From: Candidatus Krumholzibacteriia bacterium
GTDB taxonomy: Bacteria; Krumholzibacteriota; Krumholzibacteriia; LZORAL124-64-63
Assembly (NCBI GenBank): GCA_030643455.1
Contig: DAOWLV010000063.1
Span: forward strand, 1 to 10,408
Length of the DNA stretch: 10,408 nt
Direction: 5' to 3'
Below, in pieces: positions 1-5,305 of this stretch. A program made the translations under genes and the position numbers. Every line of letters starts with the position of its first letter. The first letter of the stretch is position 1. The notes under the pieces are model-generated. The model was not told the DNA's origin. It did no database searches and saw nothing but the letters and a program-made list of their open reading frames with translations.

Positions 1-40
1 CACCTCCAAGTCATCCAGCCACCACCACAGTGGCCGGAAC

Positions 41-76
41 AGCGCCAGTCAAGGCGCTACGCGCCATGCCTGGCGC
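41..76. repeat. Two adjacent short perfect hairpins downstream of the Cys-rich gene
   Basis: Two perfect 6-bp stems lie back to back: AGCGCC (41-46) with GGCGCT (53-58), and GCGCCA (61-66) with TGGCGC (71-76). Both arms contain the core GCGCC. On the minus strand they lie just beyond the terminator at 78-112. No T-run follows on either strand, so they are not convincing terminators by themselves. They could belong to the leader of a gene left of the window or be a small palindromic repeat element. Bases 1-40 show nothing I can assign. Confidence 0.35.
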
Positions 77-77
77 A

Positions 78-112
78 CAAAGAAAAAGCGCGGATGCCTC
101 AAGCACCCGCGC
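78..112 (-). terminator. Rho-independent terminator of the Cys-rich protein gene
   Basis: Read on the minus strand, a 10-bp stem (arms at 103-112 and 88-97, one G-U pair) closes a 5-base loop and is followed directly by TTTTTCTTT. It begins about 39 bases after the stop codon of the minus-strand gene ending at 151, as expected for an intrinsic terminator of that gene. Confidence 0.85.
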
Positions 113-150
113 CTTTCTCCCGTCGCCGGGAGGATATAAAAAAGACTGCC

Positions 151-675
151 CTAGCTGTCGGCGGACTCCTTGTCGGTAGTGGCGACCTTCTTGGCCTTGG
201 TTTCCACCTTCTTGTCGTAGTCGGCCTTCAGCGCGTCGGCGTCCTGGCCGCAGCAGCCCTTGCCGGCATCCATGGAAGAGGCGCAGCACTTGTGCATGTC
301 GCCCTTCACCTCGGCGGAAGCCTTGTGGTAGGCAACCTTCTGGTCGAAGCTGGCCTTCAGCACGTCGGCTTCCTTGCCACAGCAGCCCTTGCCGGCTTCC
401 ACGGCGGCGACGCAACACTTGCCCATGTCGGCAACGGCGGCTTCGCAGGCGGCCTTATCGGCACAGTTTGACTGGTAGCTGGCGTAGGAAGCCTTGAGGG
501 CGTCAGCATCCTTGCCGCAGCAGCCCTTGCCGGCCTGGGCGGACTCGATGCAGCACTCGCCCATGCTGGCCTGCTTGGCGGCGGTCTTGCACTGCGTTCC
601 GCCGGCCACGGCGAAGGAGGAGATCATCACGACCAGGGCGACGGCCATTATCATTGCGTAAGAGAATCGTTTCAT
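151..675 (-). CDS. Secreted cysteine-rich protein with three CC-x9-CC repeats (unknown family)
   Basis: I do not recognise a described family. The 174-residue product starts with a classical Sec signal peptide: MKR, a hydrophobic stretch to about residue 20, and a likely cut after AVA at residue 24. The mature part holds three degenerate repeats at about residues 38-64, 84-110 and 127-153. Each has the form M-x2-CC-x9-CC-G-[KQ]-[DE]-A-D-x-L-K-A-[SD]-[YF], with AGKG just before the second Cys pair. The pairs are C41/42 with C52/53, C87/88 with C98/99, and C130/131 with C141/142; C29, C71 and C77 bring the total to 15. The tail is Lys-rich and cysteine-free. A start at 675 is supported by AGGA eight bases upstream (684-687). 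Export plus regularly spaced vicinal cysteines suggests disulfide-stapled helical repeats or periplasmic metal binding; both are inference. The gene is monocistronic, with its own terminator. Confidence 0.85.
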   Translation of the reverse strand: MKRFSYAMIMAVALVVMISSFAVAGGTQCKTAAKQASMGECCIESAQAGKGCCGKDADALKASYASYQSNCADKAACEAAVADMGKCCVAAVEAGKGCCGKEADVLKASFDQKVAYHKASAEVKGDMHKCCASSMDAGKGCCGQDADALKADYDKKVETKAKKVATTDKESADS

Positions 676-683
676 TTCAATTG

Positions 684-687
684 TCCT
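684..687 (-). promoter_or_regulatory. Ribosome binding site of the Cys-rich gene
   Basis: On the minus strand AAAGGA sits with its AGGA core eight bases before the ATG at 675, and fixes this start rather than the later internal Met codons. Confidence 0.6.
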
Positions 688-725
688 TTCTAGACTCCGG
701 CGGATCTGGCCGGGTGCAAAAGCCT

Positions 726-786
726 GGGGATGGTTCTCCCCTTCTTGGCTACCACTTTCGGTGGATAGGGATTATGTCCTACCGAA
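726..786 (-). promoter_or_regulatory. Structured leader upstream of the Cys-rich gene
   Basis: Two potential hairpins lie in what is probably the 5' leader of the minus-strand Cys-rich gene. The first has arms TTCGG plus TAGG (757-761, 766-769) pairing with CCTA plus CCGAA (778-786), with a 4-base bulge and an 8-base loop. The second is GGGGA (726-730) with TCCCC (737-741) around a 6-base loop. They lie about 50 to 110 bases before the start codon. No named riboswitch is recognisable. An AT-rich stretch read as TATACT on the minus strand at about 790-795 could be a -10 box, but no good -35 partner is seen. Confidence 0.3.
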
Positions 787-847
787 GAAGTATATGTTCG
801 GTTCCCAAAACAGCCACTTTAAAATGAAAAAAATGTTGCCGCTCTTT

Positions 848-889
848 ACCCGGGTTATTCTGCCCGGGTGGCCGGCGGGGGTGCCCCCG
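848..889. repeat. Pair of GC-rich hairpins in the divergent intergenic region
   Basis: ACCCGGG (848-854) pairs with CCCGGGT (863-869) around an 8-base loop, and CGGGGG/CCCCCG follows at about 876-889 with only a TG between the arms. There is no adjacent T-run on either strand, so a terminator is not well supported. The rest of the 676-1052 intergenic region holds no convincing ORF; it carries the leaders and promoters of the two divergent genes. Confidence 0.4.
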
Positions 890-905
890 AGGGAACTTTT
901 AAAGC

Positions 906-933
906 ATAACACAATGAAATATAAGGGTGTTAT
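906..933. promoter_or_regulatory. Inverted repeat ATAACAC-N14-GTGTTAT, candidate operator
   Basis: Two perfect 7-base arms, ATAACAC (906-912) and GTGTTAT (927-933), are separated by 14 AT-rich bases. Their centres are 21 bp apart, about two helical turns, which is typical spacing for a dimeric regulator binding one face of DNA. The site lies about 120 bases upstream of the rhodanese-like gene in the AT-rich part of the divergent region, where promoters are expected. The regulator is unknown. Confidence 0.4.
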
Positions 934-1042
934 ATTATTGAGCTTCAATTTGCCCACCCACAATTCAGAAGCACAACCTTCAGGTGCAGGTAAGCCGTGC
1001 CGATACATGGAGAAATTGAATTGCTTTTCAATCGACCTGAAC

Positions 1043-1047
1043 AGGAG
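1043..1047 (+). promoter_or_regulatory. Ribosome binding site deciding the GTG start of the rhodanese-like gene
   Basis: AGGAG ends five bases before the GTG at 1053. No ATG in this frame has a comparable Shine-Dalgarno sequence, so it supports the GTG start and hence the N-terminal export signal. Confidence 0.65.
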
Positions 1048-1052
1048 CCCCG

Positions 1053-1526
1053 GTGTCGCCAAAAAATGCCCTAACCGCCGTTTTGACGACATTTCTCCTT
1101 CTGGGAACTGTCATCGCCGTGCTGCCCGCCGGCGGTAATACGGCCCCTGTAGAGGTTTCAGCACCCGATACGGAGACCATTGCCGTCGATGAGGATGATC
1201 TGGAAGGCCGTCGCCTGGTCTGGTCCTATTTTCAGGCCTTGGCTGAACGCGAAGACGTCATGATCATCGACGTGCGGAGCGATTTCCTGCCCGCGGCGGG
1301 CGATCCCCCCGGTCTGAAAAAGGTGCATCCCATCCCGCTGGAAATATTTCTACCCAATTTCGTCGCGAACAAGGCCAACCAGGACAAGACTTTGTTGATT
1401 TTTGACGAATCCGGTCTCGAACTCCGCCGCCTTCAGTTTCACCTCCAGAAATACGGCTTCGATGACTACTTTTTCCTGGAGGGCGGAGCCGAAGGTGCCC
1501 TGGGATCACGTAACAACCGTAGCTGA
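1053..1526 (+). CDS. Exported rhodanese-like domain protein lacking the catalytic Cys
   Basis: The 157-residue product has an N-terminal hydrophobic segment (about residues 7-25), a signal peptide or anchor, so it should act outside the cytoplasm. A rhodanese fold follows: the CH2A-like start DVMIIDVRS (68-76), the I-P-L strand at 94-96, the loop region LLIFDESGLELRR (114-126) and the ending YFFLEGGAEG (139-148). Rhodaneses that transfer sulfur carry C-x-x-G-x-R in that loop. Here the alignment gives Asp118-E-S-Gly121, so the cysteine is replaced by Asp and no sulfur transfer by the usual mechanism is expected. It may be a binding or regulatory module. It starts with GTG behind a good AGGAG. 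It is followed by a terminator and then a sigma factor gene in the same direction, so an operon with that gene is doubtful. Fold assignment is good; function is unknown. Confidence 0.8.
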   Translation: MSPKNALTAVLTTFLLLGTVIAVLPAGGNTAPVEVSAPDTETIAVDEDDLEGRRLVWSYFQALAEREDVMIIDVRSDFLPAAGDPPGLKKVHPIPLEIFLPNFVANKANQDKTLLIFDESGLELRRLQFHLQKYGFDDYFFLEGGAEGALGSRNNRS

Positions 1527-1542
1527 ACTGACTTAACCTGTT

Positions 1543-1577
1543 GGGTCGACACCACTTCCGGTGTCGGTCTTTTTTTT
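1543..1577 (+). terminator. Rho-independent terminator after the rhodanese-like gene
   Basis: CGACACC (1547-1553) pairs perfectly with GGTGTCG (1560-1566) around a 6-base loop. The stem can be extended by wobble pairs and is followed by eight T residues (1570-1577). It separates the rhodanese-like gene from the sigma factor gene about 110 bases downstream. Confidence 0.88.
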
Positions 1578-1633
1578 GGAAAATATCTGTAATAAATCTC
1601 CCGCCGGGCCCACTCACTCATGTCGCAAGCAAT

Positions 1634-1647
1634 CCGGAATCTTCCGG
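1634..1647. promoter_or_regulatory. 14-bp palindrome upstream of the sigma factor gene
   Basis: CCGGAA (1634-1639) and TTCCGG (1642-1647) form a perfect palindrome with only two central bases, too tight for a good RNA hairpin but suited to a dimeric DNA-binding protein. It lies between the upstream terminator and the sigma gene start at 1686, downstream of the AT-rich stretch at about 1578-1597 (with TAATAA at 1590-1595) that could hold the promoter. A role in controlling the sigma gene is inference. Confidence 0.4.
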
Positions 1648-1685
1648 TTAAAGGCCACCAGGCCAGATAAATGAGGAGCAGGGCC

Positions 1686-2540
1686 ATGTACGAGGTGGAA
1701 CAGAACATCGACCGGCGCAATGACCAGGCGCTCAAGCACTACCTAGGCATGATCTCCCGGTACGATCTGCTGACGCGTGAGGAAGAGGCCGAGCTGGCCA
1801 CCAAAATCCGCGCCGGCGACAAGGAAGCCCTGGACCATATGGTGAATGCCAACCTGCGTTTTGTCGTCAGTGTGGCGAAGAAGTACCTCAATCGCGGACT
1901 GAGCTACATGGATCTCATCGCCGAAGGCAACGTGGGACTGATCACCGCCGCCAAGCGGTTCGATGAGAGGCGGGAGTTCCGGTTCGTCACCTATGCTGTC
2001 TGGTGGATCCGGCAGACCATCCAGACCGCCCTGCAGGACCAGACCCGGACCGTGCGTTTGCCGGCCAACCGGGCCCGGGAAGCGACCAAAATCAACAAGG
2101 TCGAGCGCAAGCTGGAGCAAAAGAAGATGGGAGTGGTTCTGGACGAGGAACTCTCCGAGTTGGTCGATATAGCTCCGCGCAAGGTGGCGCGGATCAGGGC
2201 AACCGGGCGGCCGAACATCTCCATCGACGAATCGGCGCACGAAAACAGCCCCTCCCTGGCCGAAAGCCTCAGCAACCCGAACGAAGTGCTTCAGCCCGAC
2301 GGGTATGAACGCGAAGCCATGAATCTGGTGCTGGATGAGGCCCTGAACGAGCTGAACGACCGGGAGCGGCACATCATCCAGCGGTACTACGGCCTGGGAT
2401 CCCACCCCCGGCAGTCGCTGGAAGTGATCGGAAAATCCATCATGCTTTCCCGGGAACGGGTCAGGCAGATCAGGAATCGAGCCTTCGCCAAGATCCGTGA
2501 TTGTTACCGTGGGCAGGTGCTGGCCGAATTCCTCGGCTGA
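1686..2540 (+). CDS. Short RpoD/SigA-like sigma-70 family RNA polymerase sigma factor
   Basis: This sigma factor directs RNA polymerase to promoters. The 284-residue product has region 1.2 (about 14-48), region 2 (50-120) with the RpoC-binding and -10 recognition helices FRFVTYAVWWIRQ (98-110), region 3 (125-205) and region 4 (212-280) with the HTH LSRERVRQI (254-262). Region 1.1 is absent. The length and the ending in FLG resemble the short primary-type sigmas of Bacteroidota and relatives, so it is either a compact RpoD or an RpoD-like alternative sigma. Two oddities appear: the turn of the -35 HTH reads IMLS where GLS or GLT is usual, and region 2.3 starts DERREFRF instead of the common D-x-x-R-G-F-x-F. 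ATG 1686 is chosen because AGGAG (1674-1678) lies seven bases upstream; in-frame ATG 1671 would add five residues and overlap that site. A strong terminator follows. Confidence 0.9.
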   Translation: MYEVEQNIDRRNDQALKHYLGMISRYDLLTREEEAELATKIRAGDKEALDHMVNANLRFVVSVAKKYLNRGLSYMDLIAEGNVGLITAAKRFDERREFRFVTYAVWWIRQTIQTALQDQTRTVRLPANRAREATKINKVERKLEQKKMGVVLDEELSELVDIAPRKVARIRATGRPNISIDESAHENSPSLAESLSNPNEVLQPDGYEREAMNLVLDEALNELNDRERHIIQRYYGLGSHPRQSLEVIGKSIMLSRERVRQIRNRAFAKIRDCYRGQVLAEFLG

Positions 2541-2562
2541 GCTTCAATCGTGTGATCATGGC

Positions 2563-2597
2563 AAAAAAAGGCCCGGGCCAAGCGCCCGGGCCTTTTT
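2563..2597. terminator. Strong bidirectional-looking intrinsic terminator after the sigma gene
   Basis: GGCCCGGGC (2570-2578) pairs with GCCCGGGCC (2584-2592) around a 5-base loop, with seven A residues before and five T residues after. It starts 22 bases after the sigma factor stop and could also stop leftward transcription read through from the minus-strand gene ending at 3013. Confidence 0.9.
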
Positions 2598-2746
2598 ATC
2601 ACCAGCCGGTCCTCTGGGACAAACGCGAGGGGGATCGGTTTGGTCGGTCCAGAAAATTGACCGGCTGGAGAATCAATGGGTTAAAACAGGAGGCCAAGAT
2701 CGCTACCGACTCCACGGCGAATCGTTTTCCAGGGGGGCATGTTTCC

Positions 2747-2760
2747 CGAATCACGATTCG
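2747..2760. promoter_or_regulatory. Perfect 14-bp palindrome CGAATC-AC-GATTCG
   Basis: The 6-base arms are perfectly complementary with two central bases, the same architecture as the palindrome at 1634-1647 but a different sequence. It has no obvious target gene, being downstream of both flanking genes. It may be chance or a protein-binding site. Confidence 0.25.
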
Positions 2761-2936
2761 ATCGCGGCCGGTTCATTCCTTCCAGATGGGACCCTGATGG
2801 TGACCAGGTGATTAAGAATCCCAATTGAGTCAGACGAAATGAAACGCGACTTGCTTGACCTCCCGTTTTGTGATTTTGCCGACGGGGTGCGCCAGCTACT
2901 CACATGGGTGAAAAAAGCAATTTTCCCGAAACCGCG

Positions 2937-2969
2937 CCTGAGGGAGACCTGAAGGTTACCTGAGGGATT
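2937..2969. repeat. Three direct repeats with 11-base period (CCTGA core)
   Basis: CCTGAGGGAGA, CCTGAAGGTTA and CCTGAGGGATT follow one another without gaps, starting at 2937, 2948 and 2959. Eleven-base tandem direct repeats are the typical target layout of OmpR/PhoB-type winged-helix proteins, and the neighbouring gene (3013-5241) encodes one. The array lies at the 3' side of that gene, so a role in its own control is not obvious. Confidence 0.4.
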
Positions 2970-3012
2970 GCCGATTCAATCTCTAGTTGTTATTTTACAA
3001 TGGATTACAGGA

Positions 3013-5241
3013 TCAGAAAAAATCAGAAAAATCTTCCAGAAGCATGAGATCGCCGGCCATGTTGTCCGTCCGGGGGTAGATGATCTCGTCCCCGTCGGGC
3101 GAAAGCGCCAGTCCGGAGCCCGCCAAACCTGGTAATTCGGTCAGAAAAGACGATTCTCCGGTGGCCAGATCGTGGAACATGAGAAAAGCGCTGCCCTGGA
3201 CCCGCATGACCCAGGCGATCCACTCCACCGCGCTTCCGTCGCCCACCAGACGCCAGTTCCGGCGATCCTGATGACCCAGGCCGGGAATGATCAATTCGGG
3301 CTCCGCGGAGGCCTTGGCCCCCTGAAGCGCCACATGCCATAACCCGGGACGGCCGGGGCGGGTGAAATACAGCTCATGTCCGGAGGGGGACTCGGTGGCC
3401 GTCAATCCGCCGGTGGTCGTCAGCCGGGGCCCGAGACCGCCTGCGGGATCCTGCCGGTAGACCTGCCATCCTTCCCCGCGGTCGGCACTGACCAGCAAAT
3501 GCTTTCCGTCCACGCACCAGCTTGAAAAAACCTCCTGGCCTTCGTTTCCGCCCACCGTTTGGGGTTCGCCGCCGCGCGCCTGGATCACCATGACGGTGGA
3601 CCGTCCGTCAACCACGGCGTTGAAGGCGATCCGGTCTCCGGCGGGTGACCAGCGGGGATGACTGACCATCGCGGCGCCCAGCGAGGTCAATCGCCGCAGA
3701 TTTTTTCCATCCCGATCGCCCAGCCACAGCTCGGGTTTGCCGGAGCGGGCGGATACGAACACGACCCTGCTTCCATCGGGATGGAAATCGGCCTCGAACT
3801 CCCAGCGCGTGGACTTGATGAACGGTTCGGTTTCCAGTTGCCAGGGATCCCGGCCCACGATCCTGATCCTCCACAGATCCTGGTCGGCCCGGACCTCTTC
3901 GTAGACCAGATCGCCGGTCTGGCGCGCGATGGTGGGGTTCCAGGCGAAATCACCGGGAGTGGAGATCCACCGGGGCTTTCCGCCCGCGGCAGCCACGCGC
4001 CACAGGTCGAACCTGCCCTCCGGAGATGCGGCGTAGACGAGCGATTGGCCGTCCGGACTCCAGGCCAGGCCCTGTAGGGCGGCCATTCCCTCGATCACGG
4101 CGGTGGCAGGTCCCCCACCCGCCGGGGCGGTGAAAAGCCCGTTGCGCCCGGCCCGGTCCAGACCGATCCAGGCCACCGTTTGGCCGTCAGGCGAAAAGCG
4201 GGGCTGGAAATCGCCGGCGGGATCAGGTCGGTCCATATGTAGAGGATGAATCTCGAAGTCGTCGATCATCAGGGTGAACAGACGGTGACTCACCGGATCG
4301 GTGGTCTGCGCCGAAAAAACCAGGCGTGTACCGTCCGGCGACCAGTCCAGTCCCTCGACCCACCCCTCCACGTCGTGCACCTGGCGAACCGTTCCGCCCA
4401 GGGACGGAACCAGGCAGATCACGTTCACCGAATCGGATCCCTGAACGTAGGCCACGGTCTGCCCGTCCGGGGACCAGGCGGGCCAGGCCGCCCAGCCGGG
4501 ATCGTCGGTCAGCCTGAGGGTGGATTCCGAATTCCGCTGTTTGATGTAGATGTCGATGTTGTCACGGTCGGGGCCGGCCCAGGCGAACGCCACGCGGGTG
4601 CCGTCGGGAGAGAGGGCCGGAAACCGCTCCCGGCCGGGATAACTCGTCAAGGGGATGGCGGTGGGCAGGTTGTTGGCGCCGGGGGATGGTTCCTCCCTGG
4701 GACCATTTTTCAGAAATTTAGGTACAAAAACCGCCAGCAGGACCACTGCGACGGCAACAAGGGCGATATGAAACCACGGCCTCTTGCCATTGTTCGGCGT
4801 CTGCTGCTGGGGGTGCTGCGGGTGCGGTGGCGGTTGCGCTGGCGGGTGCGGTGGCGGTTGCGGCGCTTCACGAACCTGTCCCGGCGTGGCGGGCTCTCCC
4901 GCATCAGGCCGAACTTCCACGATCAGGCGGTAACCGTGGTGACGGATCGTCTCGATGAATTCGGGTTTGCGCGCACTGTCGCCGAAAACCCGGCGAAGTT
5001 CGGAAACGGCCCTGGTCAGGATCTCCTCCCCGACCACCGCGTCCCCCCACACCTCGTCCAGCAGGCGCAGTCGGGTAACCACTTGTCCCGGCTCCTCGGC
5101 CAGAACCAGCAGCACCCGCATGACGCGGGGTTCGATCTGGATGTCACCTCCCGGTCCGCTGATCCGATTCAGGGCGGGTTGGACCAGCCACTGGTTCAGA
5201 CGGAATGGAGGTGGAAAATGTCCAGGGTGGTTCATCTGCAC
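3013..5241 (-). CDS. Membrane-anchored winged-helix regulator with PD40/TolB-like beta-propeller
   Basis: This is a CadC-like one-component regulator by architecture. Residues 12-110 form an OmpR/PhoB-type (Trans_reg_C) winged helix, with the recognition-helix segment EILTRAVSELRRVFGD (73-88) and the wing IETIRHHGYRLI (96-107). A Pro/His/Gln-rich linker (about 127-150) leads to one transmembrane helix (about 157-175). The remaining 560 or so residues are an extracytoplasmic beta-propeller, with at least eight PD40-type strands of the SPDG-x-x-[VI]-[AVI]-[FYW] kind. The cytoplasmic DNA-binding head and outside sensor or scaffold follow from this layout; the signal is unknown. The longest frame starts at GTG 5241; ATG 5235, two codons later, is an equally possible start, and neither has a clear Shine-Dalgarno sequence. 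The gene lies 61 bases downstream of the EEP lipoprotein gene, with a possible own promoter at 5277-5305. It is intact and ends in a small DFSDFF duplication. Confidence 0.88.
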   Translation of the reverse strand: MQMNHPGHFPPPFRLNQWLVQPALNRISGPGGDIQIEPRVMRVLLVLAEEPGQVVTRLRLLDEVWGDAVVGEEILTRAVSELRRVFGDSARKPEFIETIRHHGYRLIVEVRPDAGEPATPGQVREAPQPPPHPPAQPPPHPQHPQQQTPNNGKRPWFHIALVAVAVVLLAVFVPKFLKNGPREEPSPGANNLPTAIPLTSYPGRERFPALSPDGTRVAFAWAGPDRDNIDIYIKQRNSESTLRLTDDPGWAAWPAWSPDGQTVAYVQGSDSVNVICLVPSLGGTVRQVHDVEGWVEGLDWSPDGTRLVFSAQTTDPVSHRLFTLMIDDFEIHPLHMDRPDPAGDFQPRFSPDGQTVAWIGLDRAGRNGLFTAPAGGGPATAVIEGMAALQGLAWSPDGQSLVYAASPEGRFDLWRVAAAGGKPRWISTPGDFAWNPTIARQTGDLVYEEVRADQDLWRIRIVGRDPWQLETEPFIKSTRWEFEADFHPDGSRVVFVSARSGKPELWLGDRDGKNLRRLTSLGAAMVSHPRWSPAGDRIAFNAVVDGRSTVMVIQARGGEPQTVGGNEGQEVFSSWCVDGKHLLVSADRGEGWQVYRQDPAGGLGPRLTTTGGLTATESPSGHELYFTRPGRPGLWHVALQGAKASAEPELIIPGLGHQDRRNWRLVGDGSAVEWIAWVMRVQGSAFLMFHDLATGESSFLTELPGLAGSGLALSPDGDEIIYPRTDNMAGDLMLLEDFSDFF
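4820..4862 (-). repeat. 24-bp tandem repeat encoding the proline-rich linker
   Basis: A 19-base identical segment begins at 4820 and again at 4844, a 24-base period equal to eight codons. On the minus strand it encodes the repeated QPPPHP units of the linker between the winged helix and the transmembrane helix. Because the period is a multiple of three, gain or loss of a unit would change linker length without a frameshift. Confidence 0.7.
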
Positions 5242-5276
5242 GACCGGCTGTAGGAAATGATGGTTGGCCCCGTTTC

Positions 5277-5305
5277 AATATAGGGGAAGATGGTGATCCT
5301 GTTTA
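5277..5305 (-). promoter_or_regulatory. Candidate sigma-70-type promoter for the winged-helix gene
   Basis: On the minus strand TAAACA (5300-5305) and TATATT (5277-5282) are separated by exactly 17 bases. They match the consensus at 4 of 6 and 5 of 6 positions. The -35 box overlaps the stop codon of the upstream EEP gene, and the predicted leader would be about 30 bases. It was found by eye only, and the host's promoter consensus is unknown. Confidence 0.35.

Larger units (their letters stand above)
2598..3012. other. Gene-free stretch between convergent genes, with two short repeat motifs
   Basis: About 415 bases separate the 3' ends of the sigma factor and the winged-helix gene. Short open frames exist but have no ribosome site, conserved motif or convincing start. 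Two ordered signals are visible: a 14-bp palindrome CGAATC-AC-GATTCG at 2747-2760, and three CCTGA repeats at 2937, 2948 and 2959. No terminator for the minus-strand gene is obvious next to its stop. The stretch could hold a small RNA, but I see no supporting promoter and terminator pair. Confidence 0.5.

Noticed and set aside
848..889. GC-rich hairpin pair as an intrinsic terminator
   Set aside because: No T-run follows directly on either strand; the T-rich minus-strand stretch at about 827-833 is separated from the stem by about 15 bases.
772..1092. Open frame of 106 codons on the minus strand in the same region
   Set aside because: It overlaps the hairpins and leader sequences, has no recognisable motif, and runs into the rhodanese-like gene on the opposite strand.
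761..1138. Open frame of 125 codons on the plus strand across the divergent intergenic region
   Set aside because: No ribosome site before its start, it overlaps the start of the rhodanese-like gene in another frame, and it has no domain-like composition. The rhodanese frame has a good AGGAG and a clear export signal.
1671..1685. ATG 1671 as start of the sigma factor
   Set aside because: The Shine-Dalgarno AGGAG lies at 1674-1678, inside the first codons of that start, while it is ideally spaced for ATG 1686.
2497..2811. Open frames running out of the end of the sigma gene to about 2811
   Set aside because: They read through the terminator hairpin and are shifted frames of the sigma gene end.
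2739..2828. Short frame of 29 codons starting at ATG 2739 behind a run of six G
   Set aside because: The G-run is only one base from the ATG, no motif is visible, and it sits over the palindrome in a gene-free stretch.
4246..5253. Long plus-strand open frame (335 codons) opposite the winged-helix gene
   Set aside because: Antisense shadow in GC-rich DNA: the minus strand carries a full domain architecture and the antisense product shows no fold or motif.
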